Source of the DNA: Atrina japonica
Lineage: Eukaryota; Mollusca; Bivalvia; Pterioida; Pinnidae
DNA length: 64,000 nt
Direction: 5' to 3'
Assembly: GCA_030159075.1 (NCBI GenBank)
Contig: BROG01000561.1
Span: forward strand, 62,001 to 126,000
In this document: one piece after another, positions 1-12,249 of the stretch
Layout of the letters: every line of letters starts with the position of its first letter
Numbering within the stretch: the stretch's first letter is position 1
Translations under genes and position numbers: made by a program
Notes under the pieces: generated by a model
What the model saw: only the letters and a program-made list of their open reading frames with translations
Told to the model about the DNA's origin: nothing
The model's database searches: none

Positions 1-194
1 ACTTCTATTTAAAACATTCTTAGATTAAAAATGATACATTAGAAACACAATTTACAGTTAAAAACAACCACAATTTCAAATCCAAATTTACATATATTAT
101 TATATGTACCCGAAAACATATTACCGAAAAAGCTTTTAAATCTAGCCTCAATCACTGCTTCAAACACATAAAACAAATACAGAATCAACATCGT

Positions 195-2372
195 CAGACA
201 CCCCAATACATAATTACAGCTTCAGACACTCAATACAGCGTTAGACATTCAAATATAGTTCAAAACACTCAAATACAGTTGAGAACACATACAGTGACAA
301 ACAATCAAATACAGCGCTTCAGACACTCAGATATATGTACTGCTACAAGCATTTACATCTGCATCTACAAACAGTCAAATACAGCGCTCCAGACACTCAG
401 ATATATGTACTGCTACAAACATTTACATCTACATTTACAAACAGTCAAATACAGCGCCCCAGACACTCAGATATATGTACTGCTACAAACATCTACATCT
501 ACAAACAGTCAAATACAGCGCTCCAGACACTCAGATATATGTACTGCTACAAACATTTACATCTACAAACAGTCAAATACAGCGCTTCAGACACTCAGAT
601 ATATGTACTGCTACAAACATCTACATATACATCTACAAACAGTCAAATACAGCGCTTCAGACACTCAAATATATGTACTGCTACAAACATTTACATCTAC
701 GTCTACAAACAGTCAAATACAGCGCTTCAGACACTCAGATATTTGTACTGCTACACACATCTACATCTGCATCTACAAACAGTCAAATATAGCTCTCCAG
801 ACACTCGGATATATGTACTGCTACAAATATCTATATCTACAAACAGTCAAATACAGCTTCAGACACTCGGATATATGTACTGCTACAAACATCTACATCT
901 ACATTTACAAACAGTCAAATACAGCGCCCAGACACTCGGATATATGTACTGCTACAAACATCTACATCTACATCTACAAACAGTCAAATACAGCTCTCCA
1001 GACACTCGGATATATGTACTGCTACAAACATCTACATCTACATTTACAAACAGTCAAATACAGCGCCCAGACACTCAGATATATGTACTGCTACAAACAT
1101 CTACATCTACATTTACAAACAGTCAAATACAGCGCCCAGACACTCGGATATATGTACTGCTACCTACATCTACATCTACAAACAGTCAAATACAGCTCTC
1201 CAGACACTCGGATATATGTACTGCTACAAACATCTACATCTACATTTACAAACAGTCAAATACAGCGCCCAGACACTCAGATATATGTACTGCTACAAAC
1301 ATCTACATCTACATTTACAAACAGTCAAATACAGCGCCCAGACACTCAGATATATGTACTGCTACAAACATCTACATCTACATTTACAAACAGTCAAATA
1401 CAGCGCCCCAGACACTCAGATATATGTACTGCTACAAACATTTACATCTACATTTACAAACAGTCAAATACAGCGCCCCAGACACTCAGATATATGTACT
1501 GCTACAAACATCTACATCTACATTTACAAACAGTCAAATACAGCGCCCAGACACTCAGATATATGTACTGCTACAAACATCTACATCTACAAACAGTCAA
1601 ATACAGCGCCCAGACACTCAGATATATGTACTGCTACAAACATCTACATCTACATTTACAAACAGTCAAATACAGCGCCCCAGACACTCAGATATATGTA
1701 CTGCTACAAACATTTACATCTACATTTACAAACAGTCAAATACAGCGCCCCAGACACTCAGATATATGTACTGCTACAAACATCTACATCTACATTTACA
1801 AACAGTCAAATACAGCGCCCAGACACTCAGATATATGTACTGCTACAAACATCTACATCTACAAATACAAACAGTCAAATACAGCGCTCCAGACGCTCAG
1901 ATATATGTACTGCTACAAACATCTACATCTACATTTACAAACAGTCAAATACAGCGCCCAGACACTCAGATATATGTACTGCTACAAACATCTACATCTA
2001 CAAATACAAACAGTCAAATACAGCGCCCCAGACACTCAGATATATGTACTGCTACAAACATCTACATCTACATTTACAAACAGTCAAATACAGCGCCCCA
2101 GACACTCAGATATATGTACTGCTACAAACATCTACATCTACATCTACAAACAGTCAAATACAGCGCCCCAGACACTCAGATATATGTACTGCTACAAACA
2201 TTTACATCTACATCTACAAACAGTCAAATACAGCGCCCCAGACACTCAGATATATGTACTGCTACAAACATTTACATCTATATCTACAAACAGTCAAATA
2301 CAGCGCCCCAGACACTCAGATATATGTACTGCTACAAACATTTTCAATTACATCTACAAATACAATGCACCT
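195..2372 (+). repeat. 69-bp-unit satellite, about 30 copies
   Basis: The unit runs from CAGACACTCAGATATATG through TACTGCTACAAACATC, a block of TCTACA/TTTACA triplets, and AACAGTCAAATACAGCGC. Full units are about 69 bp and shorter ones lack 6-12 bp of the triplet block. Units before about 300 are degenerate. The unit contains no stop codon in any plus-strand frame, so open frames of 706, 679 and 406 codons cross it. The translated text is a low-complexity copy of the repeat in three alternating frames, with no domain, so I treat it as noncoding satellite. Confidence 0.95.
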
Positions 2373-3800
2373 AAATATAGTTGGTGTCCATATTTTTAGT
2401 GTAGCCCCCACAGAAAATCTGAAACTATTAAAATAAATAATACTTTTTTATTGCATCTGATCTCACTTCTTGATTTATTGGTGGTTAGTGCGAGTAAACT
2501 TCTCACCATACTTGTATATTGTTTTTAAGGTCCGAAGTCACCACATTCACCCAGTACTCCAGTGCTCAACTAACATATCATACTGTAACTGTGCATGTTT
2601 GTATTTTTGATAACAAATACATGTAATTTCAAATTATGATGAAAATAATTGTGACCCAAAATGTTTTTGTGCATGATGAAAAAGGTAAATAATCCTTTCC
2701 AGTCAGATCCAGAAATTTTACCAATGACCATAAAGTCCTGATGATAAAATTGAAAGTTGAGCTTCAGTATTAAATGTATTCTGTGACCAACGGTCACTAC
2801 ATTGTTATGTGAACCTGATTAAATGCTACCATTTACCATCAGACATCACCCCTTGTTACGTGTGAAATTACAAGATTAATCTATTCAGATGATTATGGAT
2901 TTTAGCAAGAGAACGTTAAGATGACGCTAAAGCCTCGTGACATGGACGTTTATAATTTCTACATCAATTTATGCCGTTATCCTTATCGGGACATCTACTT
3001 AAATCCATGTTTAGATAAAGTATACAAATTTAAAATTCTTAACATATAAACGTTAAAAGAACGATAAAATTAATGTCTAGTGTTAGGAACAAACTATCAC
3101 ACTACAATAAAAGAAGAAATAAAATTCCACTCTGATTTATTACAAAGTCGTTTGTTTCATATAAATTTCCTGTCACACAATATTGTCTAAAGGTATAAGC
3201 TTAGATTTACAGATTTAACAATACCATTGTAGTCAGAGCTTCGTAAACAGTTGCAAGTATGTACATAGTAGGTATTTGATATGAGATCACTGGAGGTCAG
3301 TAATTCATTTTGATTTGGCATGTGGCATCTAAAAAACAACACGGTTAAAGTTTAATTATAAAATAAAATACACAGAAAGTTTAAAAATCTAAAAAGTATG
3401 TACATTTTGTATGTATGTATGTAACAAATGTATCTGAGCAATAAGATTTTATGCAGTTTTAATGTATAAAGGTATGTTATAATTTGATGTTTTATTGCTA
3501 GTTTTTGCATGTCGACCTTTGGGTCACTTTAGCTACTCAGATTACGCACTGCTATCCATCACCGTTCATCATACGCAAACGTTAACTTTGAACATATGAC
3601 ATTTACTAATTTTTAATTTATAAAGAGTTAAATATTAGTAAAAACACATATTTAACGTTTTCTCGTAAACCACACAGTAGTTCTCTTCAGTATTGATGTC
3701 TGTCATGTCTATGGCAAGGCTATTATGAGTTTTAAAATTCATGATCCCTAACTTGAGAAATGTATTTTGTAATTAATTCAAAATTGTAAATATTTTTTAG
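2373..3800. other. intergenic, no gene seen
   Basis: AT-rich sequence with no coding exon I can support. The only long frame (2570-2797, minus, 75 codons) has no recognisable motif. An upstream noncoding exon of the dynein light chain gene may lie here but cannot be placed. Confidence 0.6.
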
Positions 3801-3828
3801 ATAACAACTAAACACTTCATCAACGGAC
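3791..3828 (+). other. possible 3' splice site and 5' UTR of the dynein light chain gene
   Basis: A T-rich tract ending in TTTTTTAG at 3793-3800 lies 28 bp before the ATG. It looks like an intron acceptor, so the gene may have a separate noncoding first exon and begin its coding exon at 3801. Splicing is inferred only. Confidence 0.4.
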
Positions 3829-4440
3829 ATGTCAAAGAATCTTACAATGGAGGCTCTAGAACAACATCAAACAATTTCGTCGCCAACTAAATCACAGAAA
3901 ATGCCTCAAATGAAAGCAGACAGTTTAGAAAGCAATGGTCCAGCTATAGTAGGACCAAGTTTCCGTCGTATGTCTCGTATGGAACCCCGCCCGAGTGTCC
4001 AATACCGCCGGGCATCAATGGCTTCCAGACGCACGAGTGTATCAACGTCACAAGGCACAAAACAGCTTGTTATACCAATTAAACTACAAAACACTTACAG
4101 AATGGCTCCATCGCCGCAGGAAAAATTCAATGCAACTACGGTACAGAAAATAATGGAAGGAATTTTGAAGTCTTACTTTGATGGGGAAGTTTATGAACCT
4201 AAAATGTGCTCTAATCTTGCCCAGAATTTATCTGATGTAATAAAAAGTAGAGTAAAGGAACTGGGATTTAATAGATATAAAATCATATGTAATGTGTTGA
4301 TTGGTGAGAATACAAACCAAGGAATGTGTGTTGCAAGTCGGAGTTTGTGGAATGCTGAAACCGATGATTTTGCAGAGGCCCGATATAACAAAGGGAAGTT
4401 ACACGTACTAGCTACCGTTTATGCGACATATTTTGAATAG
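3829..4440 (+). CDS. DYNLT5: Tctex-type dynein light chain, DYNLT5/TCTEX1D1-like
   Basis: This 203-residue protein is encoded in one exon. Residues 1-80 are polar, Ser/Arg/Met-rich and probably disordered (RRMSRMEPRPSVQYRRASM). Residues 90-203 form a Tctex-1 domain: LQNTYRMAP, then helices around VQKIMEGILKSYF and LSDVIKSRVKELGFNRYK, and the strands IICNVLIGE, GMCVASRSLWN and LHVLATVYATYFE. The closing Y-x-x-YFE is typical of the family. The long basic N-terminal extension and the 'VKELGFNRYKI' block match the TCTEX1D/DYNLT5 branch rather than the short DYNLT1/3 chains. Such proteins bind dynein intermediate chains or act in ciliary motors. A second in-frame Met lies six codons in; the first is preferred because it follows the likely splice acceptor directly. 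It is convergent with TXNDC12. The family is certain; which paralogue (TCTEX1D1, D2 or D4) is less so. Confidence 0.9.
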   Translation: MSKNLTMEALEQHQTISSPTKSQKMPQMKADSLESNGPAIVGPSFRRMSRMEPRPSVQYRRASMASRRTSVSTSQGTKQLVIPIKLQNTYRMAPSPQEKFNATTVQKIMEGILKSYFDGEVYEPKMCSNLAQNLSDVIKSRVKELGFNRYKIICNVLIGENTNQGMCVASRSLWNAETDDFAEARYNKGKLHVLATVYATYFE

Positions 4441-5004
4441 ACGTAGTAAGCTAAATTACCGTCAGCTATTTGAGATAGTTCTCGCGTGTTATACTATATC
4501 CGGTATAGAAATGATGTCATGAGAAGAAACCTTTACGTCGACCAACGTTCATCGTCGTCGATCTTTTTTTCGTTCTATTTTGTTAATGAACAGACTTCAA
4601 TTCTTTATCAGGCACCTTTTATTTTATTTAGGTAGCTAGCTTTTTTATTGAAACTGAATTAAAAATGCCAATGTTGGATAAGAGGATAAGTGTTCTTTAG
4701 TTAATATGAAATATATCGCTCAGTTGGAAATACTTTTTACTGTCCAGAAATGAAAATCTCTTTAGTTATTCGTCTATAATTAATTTACTCCTTGATCCAC
4801 AACATTTTATCATAGCAATTTAAACATTCTTGACTATTACAAATGTCATTGTAAACATATAAATTTGATCTTGTTTACAATGACTGATAAACAAGCAATA
4901 TAACTTACATTCATTCCTCTTGTTGCCACATGTATTAGGGCAACAGTGTCTTTATAAACTTCAGTCGAGTGAAAAGCACGACATTGTTTTATAGTTTTCT
5001 GTTG

Positions 5005-5010
5005 AATAAA
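5005..5010 (+). terminator. candidate poly(A) signal of the dynein light chain gene
   Basis: AATAAA inside TGTTGAATAAAATATGAG, 565 bp after the stop. It is the first canonical hexamer I noticed downstream on this strand. The cleavage site is unverified. Confidence 0.4.
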
Positions 5011-5034
5011 ATATGAGTGTCACCAAATACATTG

Positions 5035-5800
5035 GTCGTTGATATATTACCATACACGCCTACTAAGATTTAATCAGTTAAAATACTTGTATATATTTAT
5101 CAATTCTTAAGAACCTGACAAACATTTTTAAAAATTCAAAACATTGAACGCTGATTGTCTTGTCAAGTAATTGCCAAAACAAAACATTGGAAATATGCAA
5201 TCTGACTTACCAAGAGTCATTCCAATGGAAAACTCTTCGTAGAAGTGACTTTTTTTCTTCCATGAAAATTTTGTATTTAAAAACAACAAAAATGTATTAT
5301 ATGTTTTAACGTAACAACCAGTTTTTGTAACAACATATTTACACAAAACAGGTATATCGTTAATGCTTCACGAGATAAGGGAAATTTTCTGGGTTTTGAT
5401 ACTCGTTCATCGTCAGATTTCTCCTAAACAGCTCAAATACAATCATGTAAATTTAAAAAGTTAGATTCCAAGGTTATTAACGTCAAAATATTGAACAAGC
5501 CAAACTGGCAATTTGTAGCAAACGTTATGTTTGTAAACTATTGTCTAATTATGTGTGTCTAATTGCCTAGGCACACGCACACATATGTTGAATCAGGAAA
5601 ATTTGTGGGATTAAAATTTCGTCGTTTTCAAAATAAAACAAATTCGTACGCATTACATTATTTCGTTGAAAGGGAACCTATTACTACTATGTATAAAGTA
5701 ATGTAAAATTTTGTTGTGGTTTAAAGGTCCACGGACACGAAAATTCGACGTTGACTTGATTACTTTTTTGGTTAGATATACATTAAACCCAAGTATTATG

Positions 5801-5832
<32 letters not shown>

Positions 5833-7350
5833 GAGTGTGTGTCCAATCATTTACTATAGTGAAGTTGATAAAGTTAAGGTCTTTAATGAGAAGTTCACTT
5901 AATTCGTTATACTATTAACTCAATAATAAGAACTCTGAACTGTCTAGAAATTGATATCACGTATCTGTAGAGTCGAATCTTATTACAACACGTTCTTATT
6001 GATAAATGGATGAAAATGTAGCTGTAAAAATATGCTATAGAAAATATACTTGAGCAGTAAATCGGGGGATAACTTTGCCGCATATAATGGAAACAAGTTG
6101 ATATATAAAGAATTCACATGTTTCCTATCTACTATGGTTACCGTTCGTACATAACAGTGACACTTTGTATAAATATAAACAACATTGTCAAGACAAGTAC
6201 TGGAGTTCGTGTGCTCGCCAACAGGTACTCTTACAATATCCGCAAGTGTATTATTTCATGTGGAGAGTAAATAAGATGAATGCGATATGCAAACAGATAT
6301 AATATCATTCACCATAACATACAAAATGATTTGTGTTATAAATACCATTTTCGTAAAGAAAGAACAAACTTTGAGCACGCCGTGAAATGAACTATCAATA
6401 CTTGTCGCGTCCTTGGAAACGGCAACAAAATTACACTCATTGTCACACACGTACGATTGTCTGAGTTTCGAGATAATTATGTTCAATGTTCTCGATAAAA
6501 CAAAGTTATCTGGGTCAAATCACAAGCGCATATTGTCAAATATTTGTCATAGAAAGTAAAACCTCTGCACAAAAACTATGTTCCCTTTTGAAATGGATTC
6601 TTTGTACTATTCTAATGACTCAGAGAGTGTAACTAGGAGTGCTATACAGGGATAATATTCATACGACATTCGACTGTCAGAAATTGATTTGCTTTGTATA
6701 ACTTCAGAATACTTAAAACATAAATAACTGAACGATACCACTAACTTTCGTAATTGTGACAAAATTCTTTGTAAAACTTACAAATGATATTGCTGAGAGT
6801 TCAAATTACATTAAACTTCAGTCGAATATAAACTATCAAATTTGTATTCATCCATCAAATATTGAAATAAACATGGAACTAAAATATGAGCATTTAAACG
6901 ATTTCCGATATTTCCGAAGTTATCAATTCATAAACGTTTCTTTCACTAATTACGATTGAATGCAATTAATATACAAATGCTAACTTTTAAATTTAAGCAC
7001 AGTGAGCACATGACAGTTTGTTTAAAAGTTAGCAACTTACGTTACATACAGTTCCAAATGAGGAACAAATTTAGTTCCACCTCAAAATAATGTGCTTGAG
7101 TATTCCATCAAGATAGTGGTGATTGGTCCGGATTCAGAATGTTATTAACGAATTCATGTAGTATTGAAATAATTTAAAGTATTTACGATTCTCAACTTAG
7201 GAGATAAATAGTTGGATTTTGATAATGATGACAATACATAGGTACTTTGAATTTAAGATAATATTTTTCTTACTACTTTGCATTGTAAAAAACTTTTTTT
7301 TAATTCGAGCATAAAGGACTCTAGTACCAAATTTGTGAAATTATTTGCCC
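5035..7350. other. intergenic, no gene seen
   Basis: AT-rich sequence whose frames reach at most 76 codons and show no domain. The only clear structure is a CA/TA microsatellite at about 5799-5834. Confidence 0.6.
5799..5834. repeat. (CA)n(TA)n microsatellite
   Basis: An ACACAC run followed directly by TATATA, then GTGTGTGT a few bases later, so it can fold back partly. Confidence 0.9.
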
Positions 7351-7354
7351 TGTA

Positions 7355-7510
7355 GGCGGGGGCTTAGGGTCTGGAATTGGACCAATTTAACGATACAGTG
7401 TTAGAAAATGTTCGTGTCTCTGGTGAACACTGGACAAACACTGACCTCTGGGAATCTGGAGGTGGGATCAGGTGCCATGGAGGAGTAAGCATCCCCTTTT
7501 CGACCGGTCA
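7355..7510 (+). mobile_element. dispersed repeat family R1, copy 1
   Basis: Contains GGGATCAGGTGCCATGGAGG, then AGTAAGCATCCCC and CGACCGGTCAC. The same block recurs in the same orientation at 9395-9505 and 27300-27425, the last adding CGCCGTGAGTCC. No coding capacity, so a nonautonomous interspersed repeat of unknown class. Confidence 0.65.
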
Positions 7511-8151
7511 CAATAAAACGAAGACAGTTTATCACTAGTGCGTTTGATTGCAATCATATTTTGCGCGTCTAATCACTTCCACCTTGTCCTATTCCTGTGC
7601 ATGTTATGCTTTGACATTTGAATATTAATTCATTAACTTGCAAAATGACTTATTCGTATTCAATGATCATAGATACACAGGTTTCAACAAAAACGAAGTT
7701 TGGAAGATAATACATAAACGCACTGAAATGTAGTCTTCTTCGTCCAATTTACTTTAAGCACGTATATCATAGTAACAAATGGATTTTATCCATTTCAACT
7801 GAAGTAAAATTAGAGTCTTGATATGTTCTCTAAATGGTGTGCCGGTTTTACCAGTTGAAAGGCACACATTTAAGATGAATTATCCAGCAATAACTGACAA
7901 GTGACGTTTTTCAGAGTTGGATTTTCGCAAGAAATAAGGTGGAACTTCAAGACAGAAAAACACTGAATGCAGCTTAGATTTTAACGTCATCATACTTACC
8001 TCCCTTTACATCCAAAAGTGGACGTTAAAATTATTATTATATATAAAAGTAAAATTCCAAAAGGAGGCTAAAAGAAAGTGTGAAATTAGAATCATCGCCT
8101 TATTTAGCAAGAACAACAATAAGAAAATTTGAAAATCAGTTGTTAACAACC

Positions 8152-8237
8152 ACTTTAGCAAGTACAACCACTTCAGTGAACGCTGTCAGTGTTAACTTTA
8201 GCAAGTACAACCACTTCAGTGAACGCTGTCAGTGTTA
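8152..8237. repeat. 43-bp unit duplicated in tandem
   Basis: Two identical 43-bp units, 8152-8194 and 8195-8237, each starting ACTTTAGCAAGTACAACC and ending CTGTCAGTGTTA. Identity implies a recent duplication. Confidence 0.9.
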
Positions 8238-9394
8238 ATGTTAACAGAGTTATTCTTTAATTAACAAGAGAAGACCTAAGTCAGTGGTGGATAGTACCGT
8301 TTAAATTCTTAACTCGTCAAAAGTTAAGATTTTAACCATTTTTACAGTGGTTACTCTAAGACAGATTGAGGAATACATTTAATTGTTGTTTTGGCCTTGT
8401 ATTATACCACATATTGTTTCAGGACTACATCTATGATTTTAATTTGAGTTAAATTAATGAAGTCCTACTGACAGAAACGTGAATGTTTATCTGTTCAACA
8501 AGCAGCCAATCATATAAATGACTGATAAATTCAGCAAAGATAGCACCAATACTTATATTATCGACAATAACCTTCAGTATCCGGGACTTCCAATATATCT
8601 TTTCACAATAGCGACTTCCGTTTGATTTCACTCAACGTACATTCACAGCAGACTCGCATATAATTCACTCACATTCATTCTTTATAGACAAAGACAGGCT
8701 CGAACTATGACATTGACAATTATAACCTACTATAATAGTTTATTCTAATTGTTTAAAACTTATATTGAGTTCTTGATTTCAAACCGACGTATTTATAAAT
8801 AATTCCGACCGATAATATTATGGGGATTGAAAAACTAAAATTCAAAATTGACATTAGAGGATAAAGAACATAAATACATTTGTAATGCTTGCAACATTTA
8901 ACAACTTTTGTAAAAACAACTTTCAAAATAAATGTAAACATCCTTCTTTATCTCTTGATACTGTCGAATTACAATACTTTACTCATTAGTAAAGTAAAAT
9001 GTTAAGAAGTTTTTATTGTTCACGAAAACTGAACGCCTACAAAAGTACATCTATTACCTACTGTTTCACCATTCATACAAATATAAATTTTTCACACAAA
9101 ATTTCACATATCATTTCGAAACTAAATTTTTTTAAATTTTGAATCTCATTGAACAAAACGAAACAATGATCTTCAGCATTTATTTTGGCTTCTTTTGCAA
9201 ACTTGTAACTCCAACATTATCTTCAAATTAAATAATTTAATATTTGCGGGATAAATTCATTTAAAAAGAATATAAACCGCTAAGCAGAACATGTTGGTTC
9301 ATTATTTTACAAGTCCAAGTTATTCTCTGAAAAAGAATAAAACACTGCATCGTAGCATACGATGCAAAAATTCTTTCTCTTTTTTCCGCCAAAG

Positions 9395-9505
9395 GACAAC
9401 CTGATACGACCAAACTGTTTCAATTCATATACAAATCAGGGAAAACATGGACCTCTGAAAGTCCAGAAGTGGGATCAGGTGTCATAAGGGGGTAAGCAAC
9501 TGTAT
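9395..9505 (+). mobile_element. dispersed repeat family R1, copy 2
   Basis: Shares AAACATGGACCTCTGAAAG, GGGATCAGGTGTCATAAGG and GGGTAAGCA with the copy at 7355-7510. It is more diverged and lacks the CGACCGGTCAC end. Confidence 0.55.
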
Positions 9506-11034
9506 TAAGTTGTTCTGATTTATCTAATACAGGAAGACTATAAATAGCAACGCAATTTCAACCCAATCTTTGTAATTACCGTTGTTTCATCATTTCAAAA
9601 TGTCCATCTGCTGTTGTCATGATCTAATCCATGAATGGCTAAAGTTGCTTGTTAAACGATACAAATACATAAAGTACAAGTCTGCATGTGTCAATCTGAT
9701 GACAAAATATGAATACCGTACTACTACCATATTTTAAAAAAATATCTAAATTAATTTCGCATTGGGGCAATTTAATCTTATCTTTCGTGGAAATCAAAAG
9801 TACTGAAATGAGTTGACAAATGATACAGCTTTGATTATGTAATGTCAGTATCTTATAATTACTCAAGTGAGTGGAATGCACAGGAAAAAATAGGTTTCTC
9901 GATCACATGCTTAATTTTCGTACTCACAAAACTATTTTTTAAAATATTATAACTTTGGTTGCCATGCAGTTGTCAGCACTTATAACCATGGACACTGACT
10001 ATAAATGACCAGTGCAGTGGTTGCATGTTTAAAACATGTGTAGATCTAAGTGGGTCCGTACAACAAAAATTAGACATTCATCTTGTATACAACAGTATTA
10101 CATGAATGAATATAAAATTATGTTTCACTGATGTCTGAAAATACTATCTCAGGAAACATATTCTTTGATACTGTTCTCCATTTAGTTATCTTTATTTTCA
10201 TAATCCCGTAATCCAATAAATTCCACATTTCGTTGTAAATTTAAAACATTTTTTTATTTTCAGAAATTTATTATGTAATTAGTGGAAACAGTCTAGACAG
10301 AATAATCCTATAATAAAGGTGTCGGGAATTCTCTCGAATCTAATTAACAAACACATGCACAGTTGTGCGACATTAATTGATATCTTTAGAATACCCTTCA
10401 TCGTGTACGTATTGTTATCCGCTTCATCTTCCGAACATTTTTTTTAAAACAAAGTTGATAAACTTTGCCTTTTTATTATGTAAAGGTCTATTTTAAAAAA
10501 AAACAAAATGTTACATTCTCCACTGCACTTTTTCGAATGTATAAATAAAGGTAAACAAAATCAAGGATCACCAATTTTCAAACTGAATTTGCAGTTTAAC
10601 GGGCATATCTCGTGTCAGATTTAAGTAGATTGAAGTTCACTTTCATGTCCCGATAGTTTGCAGTATTCACTATATTCAAGAAAACTGATTAATTGAAAAT
10701 TGCACTTATTCAGCTATCAACCATCTTTGTCAAAAAGTTAAATTCTACCTTCTTATATACTCAAGCAAAGTGACATATTACTACTCCTTGTAAAAATCAA
10801 AGGTTTTATCCCGAATACTATATTCTATTTAAAGCATTTCTTAACTTACTATCTCCCTTTTTGATGTTCACGATAACATTGAACACTTCCAACATCGGGG
10901 AAAATTTTCAATATGTAATTAAGTTCTTCCTGTTCTGTTTCAGGAACACAAACAATAAAACTTAAAATATTCTATTTCTTGTTATCACGTGCACCTTATC
11001 AAACACACTATTTGAATTTCTGAACTAGTGTTGT

Positions 11035-11338
11035 AACGCCACATCTAAGTAAGCTCAACAATTTTTCATTTATAAGTTGGCGGCCAGTTTTTAATGGCGG
11101 AGGAGAGAACTTGAATACAATGTTTGGGCCTAACCTTGAAGAGGAATTGATATAGGTTTCACTACCGACACACATTCTTTTGGACGCTTTCTTCCCAACT
11201 GGCAAACCTTGACCTTTCTTACAAAATGAGCCTAGATTTCTAGGTGGGATGGTCTCCAATCTATTTTCTGCACTGAGCTAGGCAAGTGAGAGATTTCATG
11301 GTTCAATGCACCGTTCTCTAAACACTCAGCCTCCACTA
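11035..11338 (-). mobile_element. tRNA-headed SINE, family B
   Basis: Same family as 19995-20256. It has the CAACAATTTTTCA tail, then TGGCGGCCAGTTTTTAATGG, and ends on the minus-strand head side with GAGAGATTTCATGGTTCAATG and CACTCAGCCTCCA. An 83-codon frame inside (11008-11259, minus) is repeat-derived. Confidence 0.7.
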
Positions 11339-11903
11339 AGTATCATATCAAAATGGAGATCACAATATGGCACTGCTTAATTAAAATCTTAATAACTGGG
11401 CTCAATGGCAACTGCCATAATGGGGCAAATGAACCCAACAGTAACACAATTGAACAAGAAGGTTTGGGCCTTTCAACTGAAAGGTCAATAGCAATACTGT
11501 AAAGGTCATGGGCGATGTATCTCATTTATCATCTACTTACAATAAACAAACAGTTCCAGTATATTAATACAGACGAATAGACAGACCATTTATATCCCAA
11601 ACAACTCTGTACTAAGTCAGTGTTGAAAATATTTTTCTGTTATCCATTCACTAATATTTAATCCATTATCACCTTAAACCCAATGTCATCTGCCTCAAAT
11701 AAATGACATAGTGTTCCATTTGTGTGTTGAGGGATGGATGAGTTAATCAATTAAAATTGAAGTAACAATTGATAACTGATAAAAGAATATAACATATCAG
11801 ATATAAAATAATGGTCTCAACAAACGGGATGAGAGAGGTGTCCCGAAGGAGTCATTCAAGGAATGCAATAAAACACCACAATTCAGATTACAAGATTCAT
11901 TGT

Positions 11904-11909
11904 TTTATT
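11904..11909 (-). terminator. candidate poly(A) signal of TXNDC12
   Basis: TTTATT on the plus strand, which is AATAAA on the minus strand (CAAATAAAACAATGAATC). It lies about 340 bp beyond the TXNDC12 stop, giving a 3' UTR of ordinary length. Inferred. Confidence 0.45.
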
Positions 11910-12249
11910 TGTATAATACTACAAAACCAGTGTCTGATTTCAAAATCAGCAATGAGTTATAAATTGTATTTACTATAAAAATATACTATATCTAACATAG
12001 AAAAGCTGCAACACAATAAAATCATATATTTTGTTACTAGTAGAAACTTGTTAAAGAGTACAACAAAAGAAAAATAATAAATATTAAAGTTGATAAAAAT
12101 AGAGTTTTGGTTCATTTAAATTTTATTAAATTAAGCAAAACAATGAAAATAATAAGGTTTATTTACCTTTTGGGATAGGATGACATAAAAACGAAAATTA
12201 CAAAACATAATGCCGGCTCCTGAGTAGAGACATACAACAGGTACAACAC

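Larger units (their letters stand above)
7511..11034. other. intergenic with scattered repeats, no gene seen
   Basis: Apart from R1 copy 2 (9395-9505) and the 43-bp duplication, I see no exon with conserved protein sequence. Open frames are 83 codons or fewer and lack motifs. Confidence 0.55.

Noticed and set aside
300..2370. CRISPR-like regular repeat array
   Set aside because: There are no unique spacers between units, no cas genes, and the genome is eukaryotic. The same holds for the arrays at 46735, 54650 and 60970.
279..2436. ORFs of 706, 679 and 406 codons, possible repeat protein
   Set aside because: They are translations of one satellite in alternating frames, with no domain, no signal and no start context common to a gene.
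7990..8010. Minus-strand donor-like GGGAG|GTAAGTATG, possible exon
   Set aside because: Only an isolated motif. The preceding sequence has no conserved coding frame and I associate similar GGGAGGTAA text with interspersed repeats.
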